Shown here: piece after piece, positions 40,461-54,091 of the stretch
Numbering within the stretch: position 1 is the first letter of the stretch
Layout: each line of letters opens with the position of its first letter
Source of the DNA: Symbiodinium natans
Taxonomy: Eukaryota; Sar; Dinophyceae; Suessiales; Symbiodiniaceae
NCBI GenBank assembly: GCA_905221605.1
Contig: CAJNDS010000425.1
Coordinates: forward strand, 79,910-143,909
DNA length: 64,000 nt
Reading direction: 5' to 3'
Program-made: the position numbers and the translations under genes
The notes under the pieces: model-generated
Database searches by the model: none
The model's input: the letters and a program-made list of their open reading frames with translations, nothing else
What the model was told of the DNA's origin: nothing

Positions 40461-41121
40461 TTTGCACATTCAGGCGTAGTATTGAGAGGTTGCAGGGTGG
40501 TGCTTGTGACGTGATTAAATTAGCACGGATGATGAACTTAGCATATGTTGATTGGCTTCCTCCTCAGTCTTTAAGCTCCAGACTTTGTATTTGTACAACG
40601 TATATCGCCCCCAAAAGCTGCTTTTGGATCATGCAGGCCAGTATTTCATAACATGTGCGTTGTGGATCCCCCTGTACACCCCAAATATATACTACGTTAA
40701 GGATTCTTGAAAAAGGTTCCCCAAAACCCAAGGGCAAAACCTTAAGGGTCCAAGGTACAACCCCTAGACATACACTCCGGGTCTTCGGCCCCTTTGGAAG
40801 AAATAGGTGATGTCTGCCCACAGTTCAGCGCATGCGCGTGTTGTGGTTGGAGGCTCAGCAGGCTCAGAGCAGACGGAAGTCCTGAAGTGACTGGAGGGCT
40901 TAGGGTCTTGTTTCAGGACCTGTGTGTAGGGTCGTTTAGGGACTGGGGCGTAGGAAAGAACGATCAGGTTTCTGGACTCGGGATTGTAAGGGGCGAGGGT
41001 TCGTTCAAACACTTCCTAGCCTTCAACCCTAATCCCTAAACCTTAAACCCTAGAACCCAAAAGCCGAGAACCCTGAGCCCTTTGCGATACTTATAGGTGT
41101 TCTGGAAGCAAAGCAGCGAAG

Positions 41122-43083
<1,962 letters not shown>

Positions 43084-43975
43084 GAACTGCGTGATCAAGC
43101 AGACCTAGGACACAGGCTTTCGAAGGAATAAAGCTAGATACTGTCGGATTTTGCGAGCATACTTAGCGAACAAATGCAACTTTCTATGCCCTGGGTTTCA
43201 TATGCCCATGCGTTTGTTGCCACATGGACTTCATCTTTAGGATGTGATGTTTTGAGCATTCAGGGCTTCAGGCACAGCATCCATTCGACCGCTTAGGAAA
43301 TCATGACCTCAGGTAGACCTAGGTACAAAGTCCCATAAGCGTACAAAGAAACGCTCACTGACGCAATGCGTTCCTTCTGTATTCCCTCCCCATCCCCCCC
43401 CCCAGGCCCCTGTATCAGCAGAGTACCGTGTGATAGTATACTGAGGGTGTAAATAAGAAAGGGGGTCCCGTTGGGCACTACAGAGGAGGCGAGTAAGGGC
43501 CCTGCATTTCGCAACGTAGTCGGTTCCCGTGCCCCCAACCAGCGTGTGCATATCAATCCTTCGTTCAAGTCTCCCTTGACAGTACTCCTCTCCAGCCTCT
43601 GAATGTTTGCAGAAACCATGCCGCATAAGATTGCACCTATAGAATCTTTTGCAAAGGGAAGTGCGGCTATGGGACTTTGTCATTTCTCCCACCCACACCG
43701 CCTGAGCCACCTAAACCGGACCCCCTGAGTGGGCTCCAAGAATGGACTTGGGGCCGGTCGGGGTGGCCTCAAAGGGCGTGCATTGACTTGTACATGGGTG
43801 TTAGCATTCTTGAATAGCAACTCTTCTGACACAGGGTTTCCAGAAAGCAAAAGCCTTGTTCAGGCCTTGGCAAGGAAATGTCGCCTTCCTTGCGCCCCTC
43901 CCCCCCGTTTCCCTCCTACCCCTTCTGTACTGCCCCCCACCTAGGTTCCCCCCTAATTAGGGGACCCATTAATAG
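43084..43975. other. No assigned gene
   Basis: Unique sequence, including a C8 run near 43395. Frames open on the minus strand at 43293-43710 lack splice or family support. I see nothing I can name. Confidence 0.5.
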
Positions 43976-44912
43976 ATGTCTGGGAAGACAAGCCGAAAGC
44001 TCGAGGTGGGCATCGGCGGTTTTCCTGGCTCTCCCCGAGGGACAGCCACCCGCCTGTGGGAGATCACAGATGCAACTCCCAGGCAATTTTGGAGTTTTGG
44101 ATGTTAGGGTTTAGGGGTTTTGGATGTTAGGGTTTAGGGTTCAGGGTTCAGGGTTTAGGGTTTAGGGTTGAGGCTCTAAACCCCAAGCCCTAAGGTCAAG
44201 ACCCTAGGCGGGCGCGAGAATGAAGGCCGAAGGCGCCGAAAGCCCTGAACCCTGAGCCCTCCATGTTCTGAGCAGGGCTTGGATAGCAACTGTCAGCCTG
44301 CGCCTTGGGATTTGGCCATGTCTCAAACGCGGGTTTCCCAGAAATGTGGGGTCCCTTTTCAATTGGGGTTCACTGTTTTTTGTAGGTTTGCTTTAGAACC
44401 CCAACTACTCCGTTTAAGGTTTAGCGGTTGGGGTTTAGGGTTTGGGGCTTAGCGGTTAAACTCTGCCCTAAGCCCTCGAACCAAGGCAGGACGCGTGCTG
44501 CTGCTCGAGGCTCTGGGTGGCTTTGCTGCCGGCGCCGTTGACGAGAACCGCCTGGTCTGGGTATGAACCAGGGACGGCCCTGGGTGACCGGCAACCTGTA
44601 AACCGTAAACCCCTATTTGCCCATAAACCCTATCATTGCCATACATCCTATAAAACCCTGTAAACCCCTACAGGCCCCATAAACCCTATCATTCCTATAC
44701 ATTGTCAACCCTATCAACCCTATCAACCATATAAACCCTATAAACCCTATAAACCCTACAAACCGTTACAGACCCTAAACCCTACAAGCCCTTGCTCAAC
44801 CTGTATGCCCCTGAGGTGTCCCTGGGCGGTGTCGGAGCTCCAGGAGCCGTTCCTGGCATGGACGGCGAGGCGTCTCGCACGGACTTCCGCGATCTCCCGC
44901 ATCTTGGCAAGG
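43976..44912 (+). CDS. Partial multi-exon gene, unknown product
   Basis: Candidate exons: 43976-44082 (MSGKTSRKLEVGIGGFPGSP, then TATRLWEITDATP), 44486-44560 (AGRVLLLEALGGFAAGAVDE, then NRLVW) and 44816-44912 (VSLGGVGAPGAVPGMDGEAS, then RTDFRDLPHLGK). The last two join in phase 0 with a GT donor at 44561. The first does not join in frame, so an exon is missing or it belongs elsewhere. Introns hold CCCTATAAA-type and TTTAGGG repeats. No family recognised. Confidence 0.4.
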
Positions 44913-44984
44913 GTTTCCTGGTGCTTTTGGAGGGAGTTCTTTGGGGAACTGTTCGTGCCCCTTTTTGAGGATCCTAGAATACAC

Positions 44985-46615
44985 TATACCCGATTCCCTA
45001 CGAGGTGCCAGGAGGAGGACTCGCACTTCCCCCCTCCTCCCCTCCCCTCCCTCAGCCATAAACCCTATAAACCCTAAGCCCTAAGCCCTAAACCTAAACC
45101 CCAAGCCTTAAGCCTATATAAACCCTAAACCCTAAACGATCGTGTTCCTCGATCTTTGACATGGACGTTGCCCTCTGAGGTATGAGCGTCACGTCTTGGC
45201 TGGAGCTGACCTTGCTGCAGCAAAGAAGTTGGACCCTAGGGATTGAAGGGTTTAGGGGTGTACGGTTCTGGGGTTTAGTGTTTATGCCTTAGCAGTCCCA
45301 TACTAGGGATTTGAAGCTTTAGGGCTTTTGCGGTTCAGGGGTGTAAGGTTTCGGGGTGCAGCGTTTACGCCGTAGCATTCCCATGTCTAGGCTTGCTAGA
45401 TTAGGGACCTCATAACCCCTATGCAGGATCCACGTGTTAATGCAGTTTTTGGGCCCTCAGGACAGTTCGACATTTGACATATCCCTGGCTGCGCTCCGTA
45501 TTCCTTGCTCTGGAGCCCTTCGCACAGGTTCTTCTGAAATAGAAGCCGGAATGCTTGATAGGATTGGGACGCCCGTCAGCAGGATGTTTCCTTCTTGAAG
45601 TCGCGTGTGTTGCCTGTGCCATTCGGCTGGGGGTGCCCAAACGCGAAACGACCTGCGCGTTAGCAGGGGTTGATTTTAGGTATTTTGGTAGTTTTCCCGA
45701 GGGAAAACGACGATTTCGGCTTGAGATTGTTTTGGGGGAAGTGATAACCTCGCGCACTTGCCCAAGTTTTGGGGCCTTGTTTTCTCTTAAGTTTGTGCCT
45801 GTGGGAAGCCTTTTTGTGCTGTTACCGAGTCAAAAACCACGTTTTGGTGTAAGGTCTGATGGTCGTTCGCGAACACATCTTCATGGGTTTCCCGTTAAAA
45901 GGCTCATTTTCTAGGGTTTTGTTCGTGGTTTTCGGCTGCATCATGGTTTGCGAGGTCTTGTATCTTGTAGAATCAAGCAAAACGCTGCAAATAGCCGCGT
46001 TTGCGGATCGCAAAGGGCATGAATAGTTGTGACAGCGCGTCTGGTTGCGGAAACATCAAACGTACTCTTGCAATATGTTTCTATACAAAGCAAACACGCT
46101 GAACATTCCAGTGTTGGGCATGTTCGCAGCGGTTTGTGACAGTGCATCTTGTTCCAGGAACGCCAAACCCCCCCAAAACATTGGTAGTGCATTAGCCTAA
46201 ACAAGGCCTTCTGTACATGGACACCTTCGGGGACAGTTGTCTCGCGTTGCGCTCTCTAGTTGTACAGTGCCCAATATCAGTCATGATGAGTTAAAGTTCT
46301 TGGAAACCTAATACAGAATTCCAACGATTGTCTAGTAGAAATGTAGGAACTAGATAGAGATGAGCACAGGGGAGACCATCCCTGTTGCATTGCTACGTAG
46401 TCCCTGCATAAACGCTACTAAGCTTTAGCCGGTGTTCATGCACACTTGCAATTTCCCATGAATTCCCATGTGGCCGCTAACCTTAGGGGTATGGTCATAG
46501 TCCTGCACATCCCGACGTACATTCCGAACAATTCTTAAATATGGCCTCGATGCACTCCCCTTCATTCCGGATTCCTGTTGTGTGAAATCACACCATTTTG
46601 TCATGTTTTCTTTAG
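44985..46615. other. No assigned gene
   Basis: CCCTATAAA/CCCTAAG variants at 45058-45135. 45250-45440 has a loosely repeated GGTTTAGGGGTGTA(C/A)GGTT pattern. A 119-codon + frame at 45555-45914 has no recognisable feature. The rest is unique, AT-richer sequence. Confidence 0.45.
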
Positions 46616-46745
46616 GAAATTGGTGGCAAAAAGCGTGCGATCTATGGCAAACGAAGGCTTGCTTGTGCTTCTTCTCGAAGAAAAACCCAGGGTTCTGGAC
46701 CTAGTGCTCCTGAAGATGATGAGTTTACTCATGTACATGGCCTGC
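46616..46745 (+). CDS. Candidate exon
   Basis: After TTTCTTTAG, one frame reads LVAKSVRSMANEGLLVLLLE then EKPRVLDLVLLKMMSLLMYM (helical, Leu-rich) and another reads EIGGKKRAIYGKRRLACASS. I favour the first. It may belong to the ORF that follows. Confidence 0.35.
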
Positions 46746-46859
46746 TTAGGGTTTTAGGGTTTTTGGGGTTTTAGGTTTTTTGGGGCTTTAGGGATTTAGG
46801 GTTTTAGGGATTTTTGGGGTTTTTGGGTTTTTAGGGGTTTAGGGTTTGCGCGGCCACAA

Positions 46860-47729
46860 GTGGCCACGCCACGAAACACTCAACTTTTCCATGCGGGGCT
46901 GGGTTTTTCAGGAGCATTGGAAGCGCAGGCAATGCGGGGAGCCGGACGAGTAACCACTTTTGAGTTTCAGCCTGCTACTCAGCATAGGCGACTCCGATCT
47001 GGTGAAGAAGCAGAGTACTTCTCAGTTCCGGACATACCCATGTTCATGCCAAAAGACGTCCATGGAGAGGAGACCCCTGCAGACCACATGTTGGTTTGCT
47101 TGCCTGCTTTATCGAAGGCGTATGGCAATGACTTTGTCTGGAGTTCCGGGCGTTGGTTGATGCTTGACGTGAGTTGCACATTGATCGTCAGCCGCTGCGG
47201 CGGGTCCCTGCCCAAAACGCTGCAGGTTCAGATGCGCGGATTCGGGGGGGAGGACAATAGTATTGTGTATTTCAACTCTCAAGCACGGGTGGCCCCATCC
47301 GAGGAAGGAGTTTGGAAACCGGAAGAACTGAACCTGCAGGGAACTTTGCTCCGGTGCCTGCCGACAAGCTTTGACACGGGCAAGGATGGGGCATGCTTCA
47401 AGCAAGTCATGCATCCTCTCGGCGGCTCTCAATGTATTGGAGTGGCTTGCCTCCGAGACGAGGCCGGAACTGGATGCCGCGGCTTGCCATCTTGCGTCCA
47501 GGGCGTAAGCTCGTGGCTCAGGGGTTTTCCGGCACCATACGTGTCACGTCCGCAGCCAGTCCCAGTCACTTGGCTTGGGGTTCTAGCTTCTGTTTACGAA
47601 CAATGGCTTTCCTTTCCGCTGAGCATATTCGAACATGGAACACACGCAGTATATCTCTTAACGCAGCCTGGTTGCTATAGCCTAGGATGTTGGGGAGCCC
47701 CCCCCCTCGCTCTCCTTGGCCTAACCTGA
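46860..47729 (+). CDS. Conserved-looking 289-codon ORF, unknown function
   Basis: A long open frame with natural composition: EYFSVPDIPMFMPKDVHGEE, LVCLPALSKAYGNDF, VWSSGRWLMLD, LQVQMRGFGGEDNSIVYFNS and CFKQVMHPLGGSQCIGVACL. The end (WLSFPLSIFEHGTHAVYLL) is more hydrophobic. No domain recognised. The start is uncertain because an intron acceptor could lie in the telomere-like sequence just upstream (46740-46850). The last ~60 codons may be intron or 3' UTR. The 47739 element begins 10 bp after the stop. Confidence 0.5.
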   Translation: MATPRNTQLFHAGLGFSGALEAQAMRGAGRVTTFEFQPATQHRRLRSGEEAEYFSVPDIPMFMPKDVHGEETPADHMLVCLPALSKAYGNDFVWSSGRWLMLDVSCTLIVSRCGGSLPKTLQVQMRGFGGEDNSIVYFNSQARVAPSEEGVWKPEELNLQGTLLRCLPTSFDTGKDGACFKQVMHPLGGSQCIGVACLRDEAGTGCRGLPSCVQGVSSWLRGFPAPYVSRPQPVPVTWLGVLASVYEQWLSFPLSIFEHGTHAVYLLTQPGCYSLGCWGAPPLALLGLT

Positions 47730-47738
47730 AAACCTGGG

Positions 47739-47819
47739 CGGATCCAAAAAGTAGATCCCCTGAAAGATTCCCAAGAATGAGTAAGGGTCATATTTTGGGG
47801 GTTCTACTTTTGGATCCTC
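47739..47819. mobile_element. Inverted-repeat element, family L
   Basis: Left GGATCCAAAAAGTAGATCCC is the inverse of right GGGTTCTACTTTTGGATCC. About 80 bp, single copy in this window. Confidence 0.7.
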
Positions 47820-48188
47820 CCAGGGGTCTGGAGACCTAGGTCTCCTCTTCCGGGCCCCGTGGTGGCGCTGCCCCCTCGACGCCCGATGGCTCCCCCGCAG
47901 GCCATGGCGGCGATGGCACCTGCCCCGAGCTGCGACCAAACCTGGAGACGAATTTTAGATACTACGAGGCGATGGTGGGGTTTGGGGTTTCCCATTCACC
48001 AGACCTTGGTTCCTGTTCATAAGAACAGGCTACACTCAATTGGGAAAGGCGTCCCTTTCTGATAGGAAGCAGCCGTACACGGGGGAGCCTTTGATTTTAG
48101 TTTATGCTTACAATTATTTGTAGTATTGGTACTTCTTCATGATTTCTATTCGTATCGGTTTCTGCTCGTCTCCCGAAGCCTGCAGGCT

Positions 48189-48275
48189 CTACAGGACGCG
48201 GTGCCCAGACGCCAGGCGCCCCAAAACGGTGAGCGTGGCCTCGCTGCTATCTACGGCAGCTTGTCTTCCGTTTAG
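48189..48275 (+). CDS. Candidate terminal exon
   Basis: After CCTGCAG, the frame reads LQDAVPRRQAPQNGERGLAA then IYGSLSSV and stops at TAG 48273. An islet at 47858-48009 may be an upstream exon. No family recognised. Confidence 0.4.
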   Translation, partial: LQDAVPRRQAPQNGERGLAAIYGSLSSV

Positions 48276-48382
48276 TGTTAGGGTTGCACTAGAGAGCTTT
48301 CTGCTAAGAGCTGTGCAGTTCCAAAACTTGTAGCCTCTCCCCAAACAGTGTTGTCGACACTAGTGGTTCCAATCAAGAGCGA

Positions 48383-48491
48383 CTAGGACCCGGAGTAGGC
48401 CATTATTTCCGTTTTTAGGGTGGGCTCCTGATAGTCCCCTTAAAACCAAAAAGGGCACCCTTATTATTCCTAGGTTACTCCTGGGTCTAGG
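48383..48491. mobile_element. Inverted-repeat element, family I, copy 2
   Basis: CTAGGACCCGGAGTAGGCC at the left and GTTACTCCTGGGTCTAGG at the right. It matches 1807-1920 along most of its length. Confidence 0.75.
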
Positions 48492-49724
48492 TAAGAAGGG
48501 CCAGGGTGGTGGGCCACGCGCCGCGTCCGGCCGGCGCGCTTGCGGCCCGGACCATTCCGTTTTCTCGGAGCCTGCTTGGACGACAATCGCGCTCTCGCCC
48601 AGGCGCGGACCGCGCTTGCCGTCCCCCCAAAAACTGTCATCACTTTTGGCTATCGGACTCGGCGCGAAATGCGAAGCTGTCATCGCCTTTGGACGCGTGG
48701 GCTTGCGAAATGCGAAGCTGTCATCTCGTTTGGGCTTCTGGCCCACATGGTACCTCTTACTGTTTGGCGTCTACGCTGGCAGAATAGATATTTTGCGCCT
48801 CTGGGGGTTAGGGTGGGTTTTGGTCTTCTGCTCTGAACGTCTCCAGGGCTTTTGATCGTCTGATAGTCAGATTTCTGTCATCGATGCGCCCAGTGTTGAG
48901 GCTGCGCAACCTGACGCTTTTTCTGCGCTGGCAGTGAGTGGAGACCCTAAACCCCAAACCCCATTCTCAGGGAAGGGGCCGACCGCATCCCACTTCTAGA
49001 TCCAGCATGGTGAACCCCAGACGAACAGTAGCTGTCATGAACAGGCATGAGTGTTCAACGAGTCTTCAATGAGTCCTAGATCTCCTTTCTTGTTGGGCTG
49101 TAAACGTCCTTTTTAAACGCACTGTTCAGAAGCTTGGATATTCGACCCACAAGGCGCAAACCTAAGCACTAGACATCACACCACCTGGAGCAGTACCCTT
49201 TGGCATTCAGTAAGCTCAGAGAAGGGACGACGCCTGAGTTGTGGGTCGGCTGATATATGAGCCACAGCCGGCATCAGACAGAACATAGGGCGTGTTGTGA
49301 TTATCTGAGTCTCGCATACAGTCCAGACGGAAACCAGAGCAAGCCATCTTCCTTCATCTTCTTAGACCTTAAATCCTCGTGCTGCGGTGCTTCCTTCTTC
49401 CCCAACCGGGCATTGTTTTGACTGCGTGGCCCGCAAAGCGGCATGCCCCAACAAACCTGGCCTGATGCTGTGAAAACGAGGGGGGGGTTCCTGTGCGCTC
49501 TTGCAGTTCTCTTAAGTGGCTGAGTCGTTCGCGACTGGAAAATATCAGTGCCCATTTTTCTTGGACCTTCCGTCCTTTTGCTAAGGCCGGGTCGGTGGCC
49601 AGGTGACTGGTGCAAAATTGATGGCACACCTGGGAGCCCTGGACCCTAAACCCTGGACCCTATAGGCCTTAACCCTATGATTCAGCACCCCAACAGAGCA
49701 CTGACGACATAGCGGCTCTTACAG
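48492..49724. other. No firm gene; short direct repeat
   Basis: GCGAAATGCGAAGCTGTCATC occurs in two diverged copies near 48662 and 48706 within an open + frame (48481-48855), whose reality I cannot judge. 48880-49690 is unique sequence with no exon recognised. Confidence 0.4.
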
Positions 49725-49870
49725 GCTCCACATCGAGAAGCATTCCTGGCAGTTTGAACCACCCGAGCCAGACTACCAGCAGTGGATCCTTACAGTCTTT
49801 GAGTGGATGGCTGAGGGGGACAGTGACACATCGATGACACTGCATACTGTCGCTGCATGCGGTTCAGAAA
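49725..49870 (+). CDS. Candidate internal exon, unknown product
   Basis: Acceptor CTCTTACAG, then a frame reading LHIEKHSWQFEPPEPDYQQW then ILTVFEWMAEGDSDTSMTLH, and a strong GT donor (GTACGTGG) at 49871. The aromatic-rich sequence looks like a folded domain, but I cannot name it. Neighbouring exons were not found. Confidence 0.5.
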
Positions 49871-49890
49871 GTACGTGGCAGCCAGTCTAG

Positions 49891-51327
49891 TCGAAGAGTC
49901 GAAGATCATCTTCTTGTCTACGTGTACGGGTTCAGGTCCGGAGGTTTGTTCTATTGTAAGCATGTTCGGCATCATTGCGAGTCACTAGTAGTAGTGCTAG
50001 TACTACTTAGTACGCACACTACCAGTTAGAACCAAATGCAATATTCCTGACAATACTAGTGATGCTAAACAAGTGGCTGCAACTCTGCACGCATGGCCGC
50101 GAGCGCGCGGCATGAGCCTCCTCGCTCTAGTCAGGAGGGTTTTCGATTAACCCAAAGCCCAACACCAAAGCCCAAAGCTCAAACAAACCTTAACCCAAAC
50201 CCCAAACAAACCCTCACCTCAACCTCGGAAAGCCTAGGGGGCCCCGCCCATAAAGGAATCTTGGGGAACTTTGGGGAGGCTTGCCCCGCCTGCACCCTCT
50301 CGCTCAAGAACCTTATGGCCCCGCACGTTGGGAAAGTACCCCCCGGATAAGAACCCGAGAGGGCTTCGAGGGGTTGTGGATTGGAGTTTTTGGGTTAGGG
50401 TTCACAGGGTTTATAGATTAGAGGGTTTAGGGTGTAGGGGTTAGGCGTCAGGGGTCAAGGTTTGTTTCCAACGTAGCGTACTGCCTGACCTTATAACCCT
50501 AAACCCTCGGCCCCTAGCCCTTACAACCCGAAACCCCAAGCCATACAAAGCCCAACCCAAAGCCCTTGAAGTTTCGACTTGGGGGCTTAGGGCTTACAGC
50601 TTGGGGTTCAGGCTTTCGGGTTGACACAAAGTCCCTAAACGGCTCCGGCACAAAAACCTTAAAACCTCGCCCTTAAGCTCTCTTTTATTTCCGTTGTTCA
50701 TCTTCGCTATGTCTAGTACATAGCACATCAACATATCAACCGGAAGCAAGCAACGACACGTAGAACGACAAGAAGCCGCAATATAGATATCAAGCCACAA
50801 AAAGTGCCCGCAAATTGCAGAAGTCTAACAAGTACAGGGCTTACCAGAACATCACCAGCCGTAAGCGCTAAATCCTCAACCCTGAACCCTAAACTGCCAA
50901 CCCGAAACCCGCACCCACAATTCGACTCTGACATGCTACGGCTATGCTGTACTTAATCGGTCTGAGTGGAATAGAAGGACAAAACCTCACGTTATACCTA
51001 TTGGCTCCTGCCAACTACACCCTAAACCCTCTAAGTCCCTACACTATGCCCCCAAGCCCCAAAACCCCAAGCCCTGGGAAAGCCCCTTCAAAAACGCCAA
51101 AACAACCCTGATAAAGCCCTTAGGCCCCTTTAAAACCCCTACAAATCTGATAAAACCCTTATGAACCCTTATAGCACCCTTACAAAACCCTTACCGAATC
51201 CTCTTAGAACCCCTACAAACCCTGATAAAAGCCTTACAAGCCCTCATAAAACCCTATAAAACCCTTCTAAACCCCTATAAACCCTCACGAACCCTTGTAA
51301 ACCCTTATCCTTTATAAACCCTTATGA
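49891..51327. other. Exon-poor, CCCTTATAAA-type repeats
   Basis: 50390-50640 and 50990-51330 are dominated by CCCTAAA variants with extra bases (ACCCTTATGAACCCTTATAG, AACCCCTACAAACC). 50255-50345 is open and reads NFGEACPACTLSLKNLMAPH, a weak exon candidate. Confidence 0.5.
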
Positions 51328-51890
51328 ACCCTCAGGAGCTCCTAGCGCGTCTCGACCACTTCCGAGGCGGCAGTCGGCCATGTTGGTGTGTGGGGGGGGG
51401 GGATTTTGGGGGCTTTCGGGTACATTTGGGGGGGGGGAGGGGGGATTTGAGAGTGTGAGAGTTTGGGAGTCTGATTGGGGGTATTTTGGAGTGTGTTTTT
51501 TATTTTTCGGGGTTGGAGGCTTTGAGAGTTTGAGGGTGTGAGGGTTTGAGATTTAGTCTCGGTATCCTGGCTATGCCCGCCAACGGCGTTTGGATGCCAA
51601 TTCTAGCTGCTGCCCAGTTGTTTACCCGGCAAAACAAGTTCAAGCATATCAGTGACCAGTTGCAGTTGCAGTGCCAGACCAAATGCTTCAAGCAGCAAGC
51701 CCGCAGGTCCTGTTGGCACTGTCCACCACCACTAGCCCCGTTCAACATGTGTGCTTAGGATCGGGTTATGCTTAAGAAGAAGCGCGTACTCGACCGAAAA
51801 AGTGCAGCAGCGTGTTCTTCTGAAAGGGTTGCGCGTTGATACCTGCATCCTCAGGCCAGTCGACTGCAGATGTGCGCTCGATATTGCCCC
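51328..51890. repeat. Segmental duplication, copy at 51 kb
   Basis: GAGCTCCTAGCGCGTCTCGA, a GGGTTTGAG tract, CAGACCAAATGCTTCAAGCA and CATCCTCAGGCCAGTCGACT occur in the same order as at 39690-40460. Confidence 0.75.
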
Positions 51891-51913
51891 TGGGCCTATT
51901 GGGGGGGGCGAAG

Positions 51914-52316
51914 ACTACCAGTGCTACTAGCGCCACCACAGCAAGTCATTCAGCAACTTCCAAAGCCAGGGTGTCGCCGCAAGAATTCTCGCCGCTGAGC
52001 TGCCATTCGGTCATGCCTGGTCTCAGCTGCCAACTGAGACCAGGCGTGACCGCACAGCAGTTCAGCGGCGAGAGGTTTTGCGGTGGCGGCCAGCTACCAG
52101 CGCCAGCCGATTCCGGGGTATGGCAACCTCCACCCCCAGCCCAATTCCAAATCCCATCCTACCATGCACCGCCAGCCCCAACCAACAGAAGCCCCGCTGC
52201 TGAACCGTCAACGCCCGAGAGACATTCGCGCCAAAGCCCGTCCCGGGGCCCGAGATTTCCGAGGAGGTTCCCTGCGCAAAGATGATGGCGCACCTGAGCT
52301 GCAACTGATCGCGTGA
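51914..52316 (+). pseudogene. Decayed copy of the Pro/Gln-rich ORF
   Basis: Aligns with 53605-54200: shared CCACCACAGCAAGTCAT, CAGCAACTTCCAA and CAATTCCAAATCCCATCCTA blocks. Compared with the intact copy it lacks the QYPP repeats, has an in-frame stop in the GCCGCTGAGC region near 51997, and carries an extra inverted repeat at 52016-52044. Confidence 0.65.
52016..52044. repeat. Perfect 11-bp inverted repeat
   Basis: CCTGGTCTCAG and CTGAGACCAGG, separated by seven bases. The intact copy (53720-53760) has only one arm. Confidence 0.85.
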
Positions 52317-52506
52317 AGTCTTTGAAGCAAACATGCGAAGTTCTCGAGAGCTTGACCTTGTTTTTGGGTGCAGAGCTGGCAGGCGCCAGACTGCTGTCGA
52401 GAACCGCAACCGTGGCTACCAAAGAGATGAGATGAATCGTGGGCAAGGCTTCCCACTAGTAACACCAGTGGCGACACACTGACACCAGCTAAGCCTTCCT
52501 TAAAGG
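52276..52506. repeat. Dispersed repeat R1, copy 1
   Basis: AAGATGATGGCGCACCTGAG, AACTGATCGCGTGAAGTC, AAAGAGATGAG and GTGGGCAAGGC blocks recur in order at 54331-54562, and the first part again at 54176-54245. It follows the Pro/Gln ORF in both places. Confidence 0.75.
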
Positions 52507-53030
52507 AACACGGCTACCATCTGCAAGCACTTCAAGCAGCAAGCCCACCATGATGTTCTGCCTCTAGACCCCTTAAATGACAAGTCGCCTGCATCGTGAC
52601 CGTGCTCTTGAATGTCCCCAGGCGTAATAGCATGAGATTCTTTGGGCTTCGGCTTGCTTGAGTGTTCGAAGTCCCCATGTAGGTTGCGGCTGTCGGCCGA
52701 GGAATCTCCGCCATGAGGACGTGTGTCCTCAGGGCCTCAAGCCAGTTGACTGTGTATAGCGACATGTACATGGCACAACAGCCCGTCTTCGTGATACGGC
52801 AGGTCCCGATTTCAACATTTGCGTCATCTGGGTTTCCAGCGCTTTGGCTCCCCTTCATACCCTCAAATATCGAAGAACCCTCCTCCCAAAAAGGCCGGGC
52901 GGGGTCGGAATCCCTCAAGTGAAGATTTAATTTTACAAGAGGATTGCACATGCTGCGGTAGGCAGTAGAATGGAATGGTATGCCCCGAATCATGACATAT
53001 TGGTACACCCTATTGTGATTTCGCTAAAGT

Positions 53031-53098
53031 TATGGTCCGTTTGAGGGTCCTTATTATAAGGCGGCCCCAAGGGACCCCAATTCAGAGAACTCACCATA
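53031..53098. mobile_element. Inverted-repeat element, family E, copy 1
   Basis: ATGGTCCGTTTGAGGGTCCT at the left and GGGACCCCAATTCAGAGAAC at the right. The fuller copy is at 60286-60389. Confidence 0.55.
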
Positions 53099-53227
53099 TA
53101 GGTTTTCTATATGTATTTGCAGGGCCCAGAGACACGACGACCCAAAACTTCAACGATGTAAAGACAAGTATCAACTGGAGTAGGCGAGGTCCTCCCTGAA
53201 TCGTGTCGCGCTCCCACGTGCCCAGCA

Positions 53228-54091
53228 TTGCACCTGAACCCATCATTCCCAAAGGCAGAGCAGCGACATGTCCGTGACACGCACCCTGCGCACGCGCTGC
53301 GTGCTGCAGCACGGGCGGCTCAAGAAAAGCGAGTTCTGCTTGCGAGAATGTCAGGCCCAGCCGTTGTGCAGCTTGCCCCCGCCTTTGTCGGGGAACAGGC
53401 AGTATATGGGCCCGACTATAGGGGCGGCCTAGCACCCCCACCTGAGTGGTGGGCGAAGATAGCCCACCCCATGGCGCCGTGGCCACCTGGACCCCTCCAA
53501 TGCTCCCAATACCCACCCCAATACCAACCTCAATACCAACCGCAACACCCGCCTCAATACCCACCTCAATACCCACCTCAATACCCATCTGCCCACATGC
53601 AGCACTTCCAGTGCTACTGGCAACCACCACCGCCACCACAGCAAGTCATCCAGCAACTTCCAATGCAGGCTCAATTCTGCTGGCCACTGCCACCGCAACA
53701 GTTCGCGCCGCTGAGCTGCTACGCGGTGACGCCCGGTCTCAGCTACCAGCCGATTCCGGCGTGGCAACCTCCACCCCCCGCCCAATTCCAAATCCCATCC
53801 TACCATGCGCCGCCAGGCCCAACACCTTCAACTGCAGCTTTCGTCAGTCCCCCTCCGCCTCCCGCAGCAGCCCCACAGCTGCCTCGCACCATCTGCGACC
53901 AAGAGACCTTGGTGCCAAGGGAACCTCCGAGGCCATCCTGGGCCGACGTTTCTGAGGAGGTTCCGTGTAGCCCGTGCCAGCCAGAGCCAGAGGAGGCATC
54001 TGCTTCCTCGGCCCCGAGTCTCCCAAGTCTCTTGGTCAACCGACGAACCAACCAGCAACAGAGGTCCAACAAATCCCGGAAGCGTGGCTAG
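53228..54091 (+). CDS. Pro/Gln/Tyr-rich low-complexity protein
   Basis: A 287-codon frame. The safest start may be the internal Met at 53357 (MSGPAVVQLAPAF). Near 53505-53590 a 12-bp repeat (CAATACCCACCT) encodes QYPPQYPPQYPP, followed by WQPPPPPQQVIQQL, two copies of an S-CYAVTPGLSYQPIP-like / QFQIPSYHAPP segment, and a Ser/Lys/Arg-rich C-terminus (QQQRSNKSRKRG). Disordered Pro/Gln proteins of this kind are often RNA-binding or condensate-forming, but no RNA-recognition motif is visible, so the function is unknown. The minus strand is also open here because of the repeats. A decayed duplicate lies 1.5 kb upstream. Confidence 0.5.
   Translation: MHLNPSFPKAEQRHVRDTHPAHALRAAARAAQEKRVLLARMSGPAVVQLAPAFVGEQAVYGPDYRGGLAPPPEWWAKIAHPMAPWPPGPLQCSQYPPQYQPQYQPQHPPQYPPQYPPQYPSAHMQHFQCYWQPPPPPQQVIQQLPMQAQFCWPLPPQQFAPLSCYAVTPGLSYQPIPAWQPPPPAQFQIPSYHAPPGPTPSTAAFVSPPPPPAAAPQLPRTICDQETLVPREPPRPSWADVSEEVPCSPCQPEPEEASASSAPSLPSLLVNRRTNQQQRSNKSRKRG

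Noticed and set aside
53091-53639. Minus-strand ORF rich in Gly-Ile-Glu-Val
   Set aside because: Antisense of the QYPP repeat in the Pro/Gln ORF.
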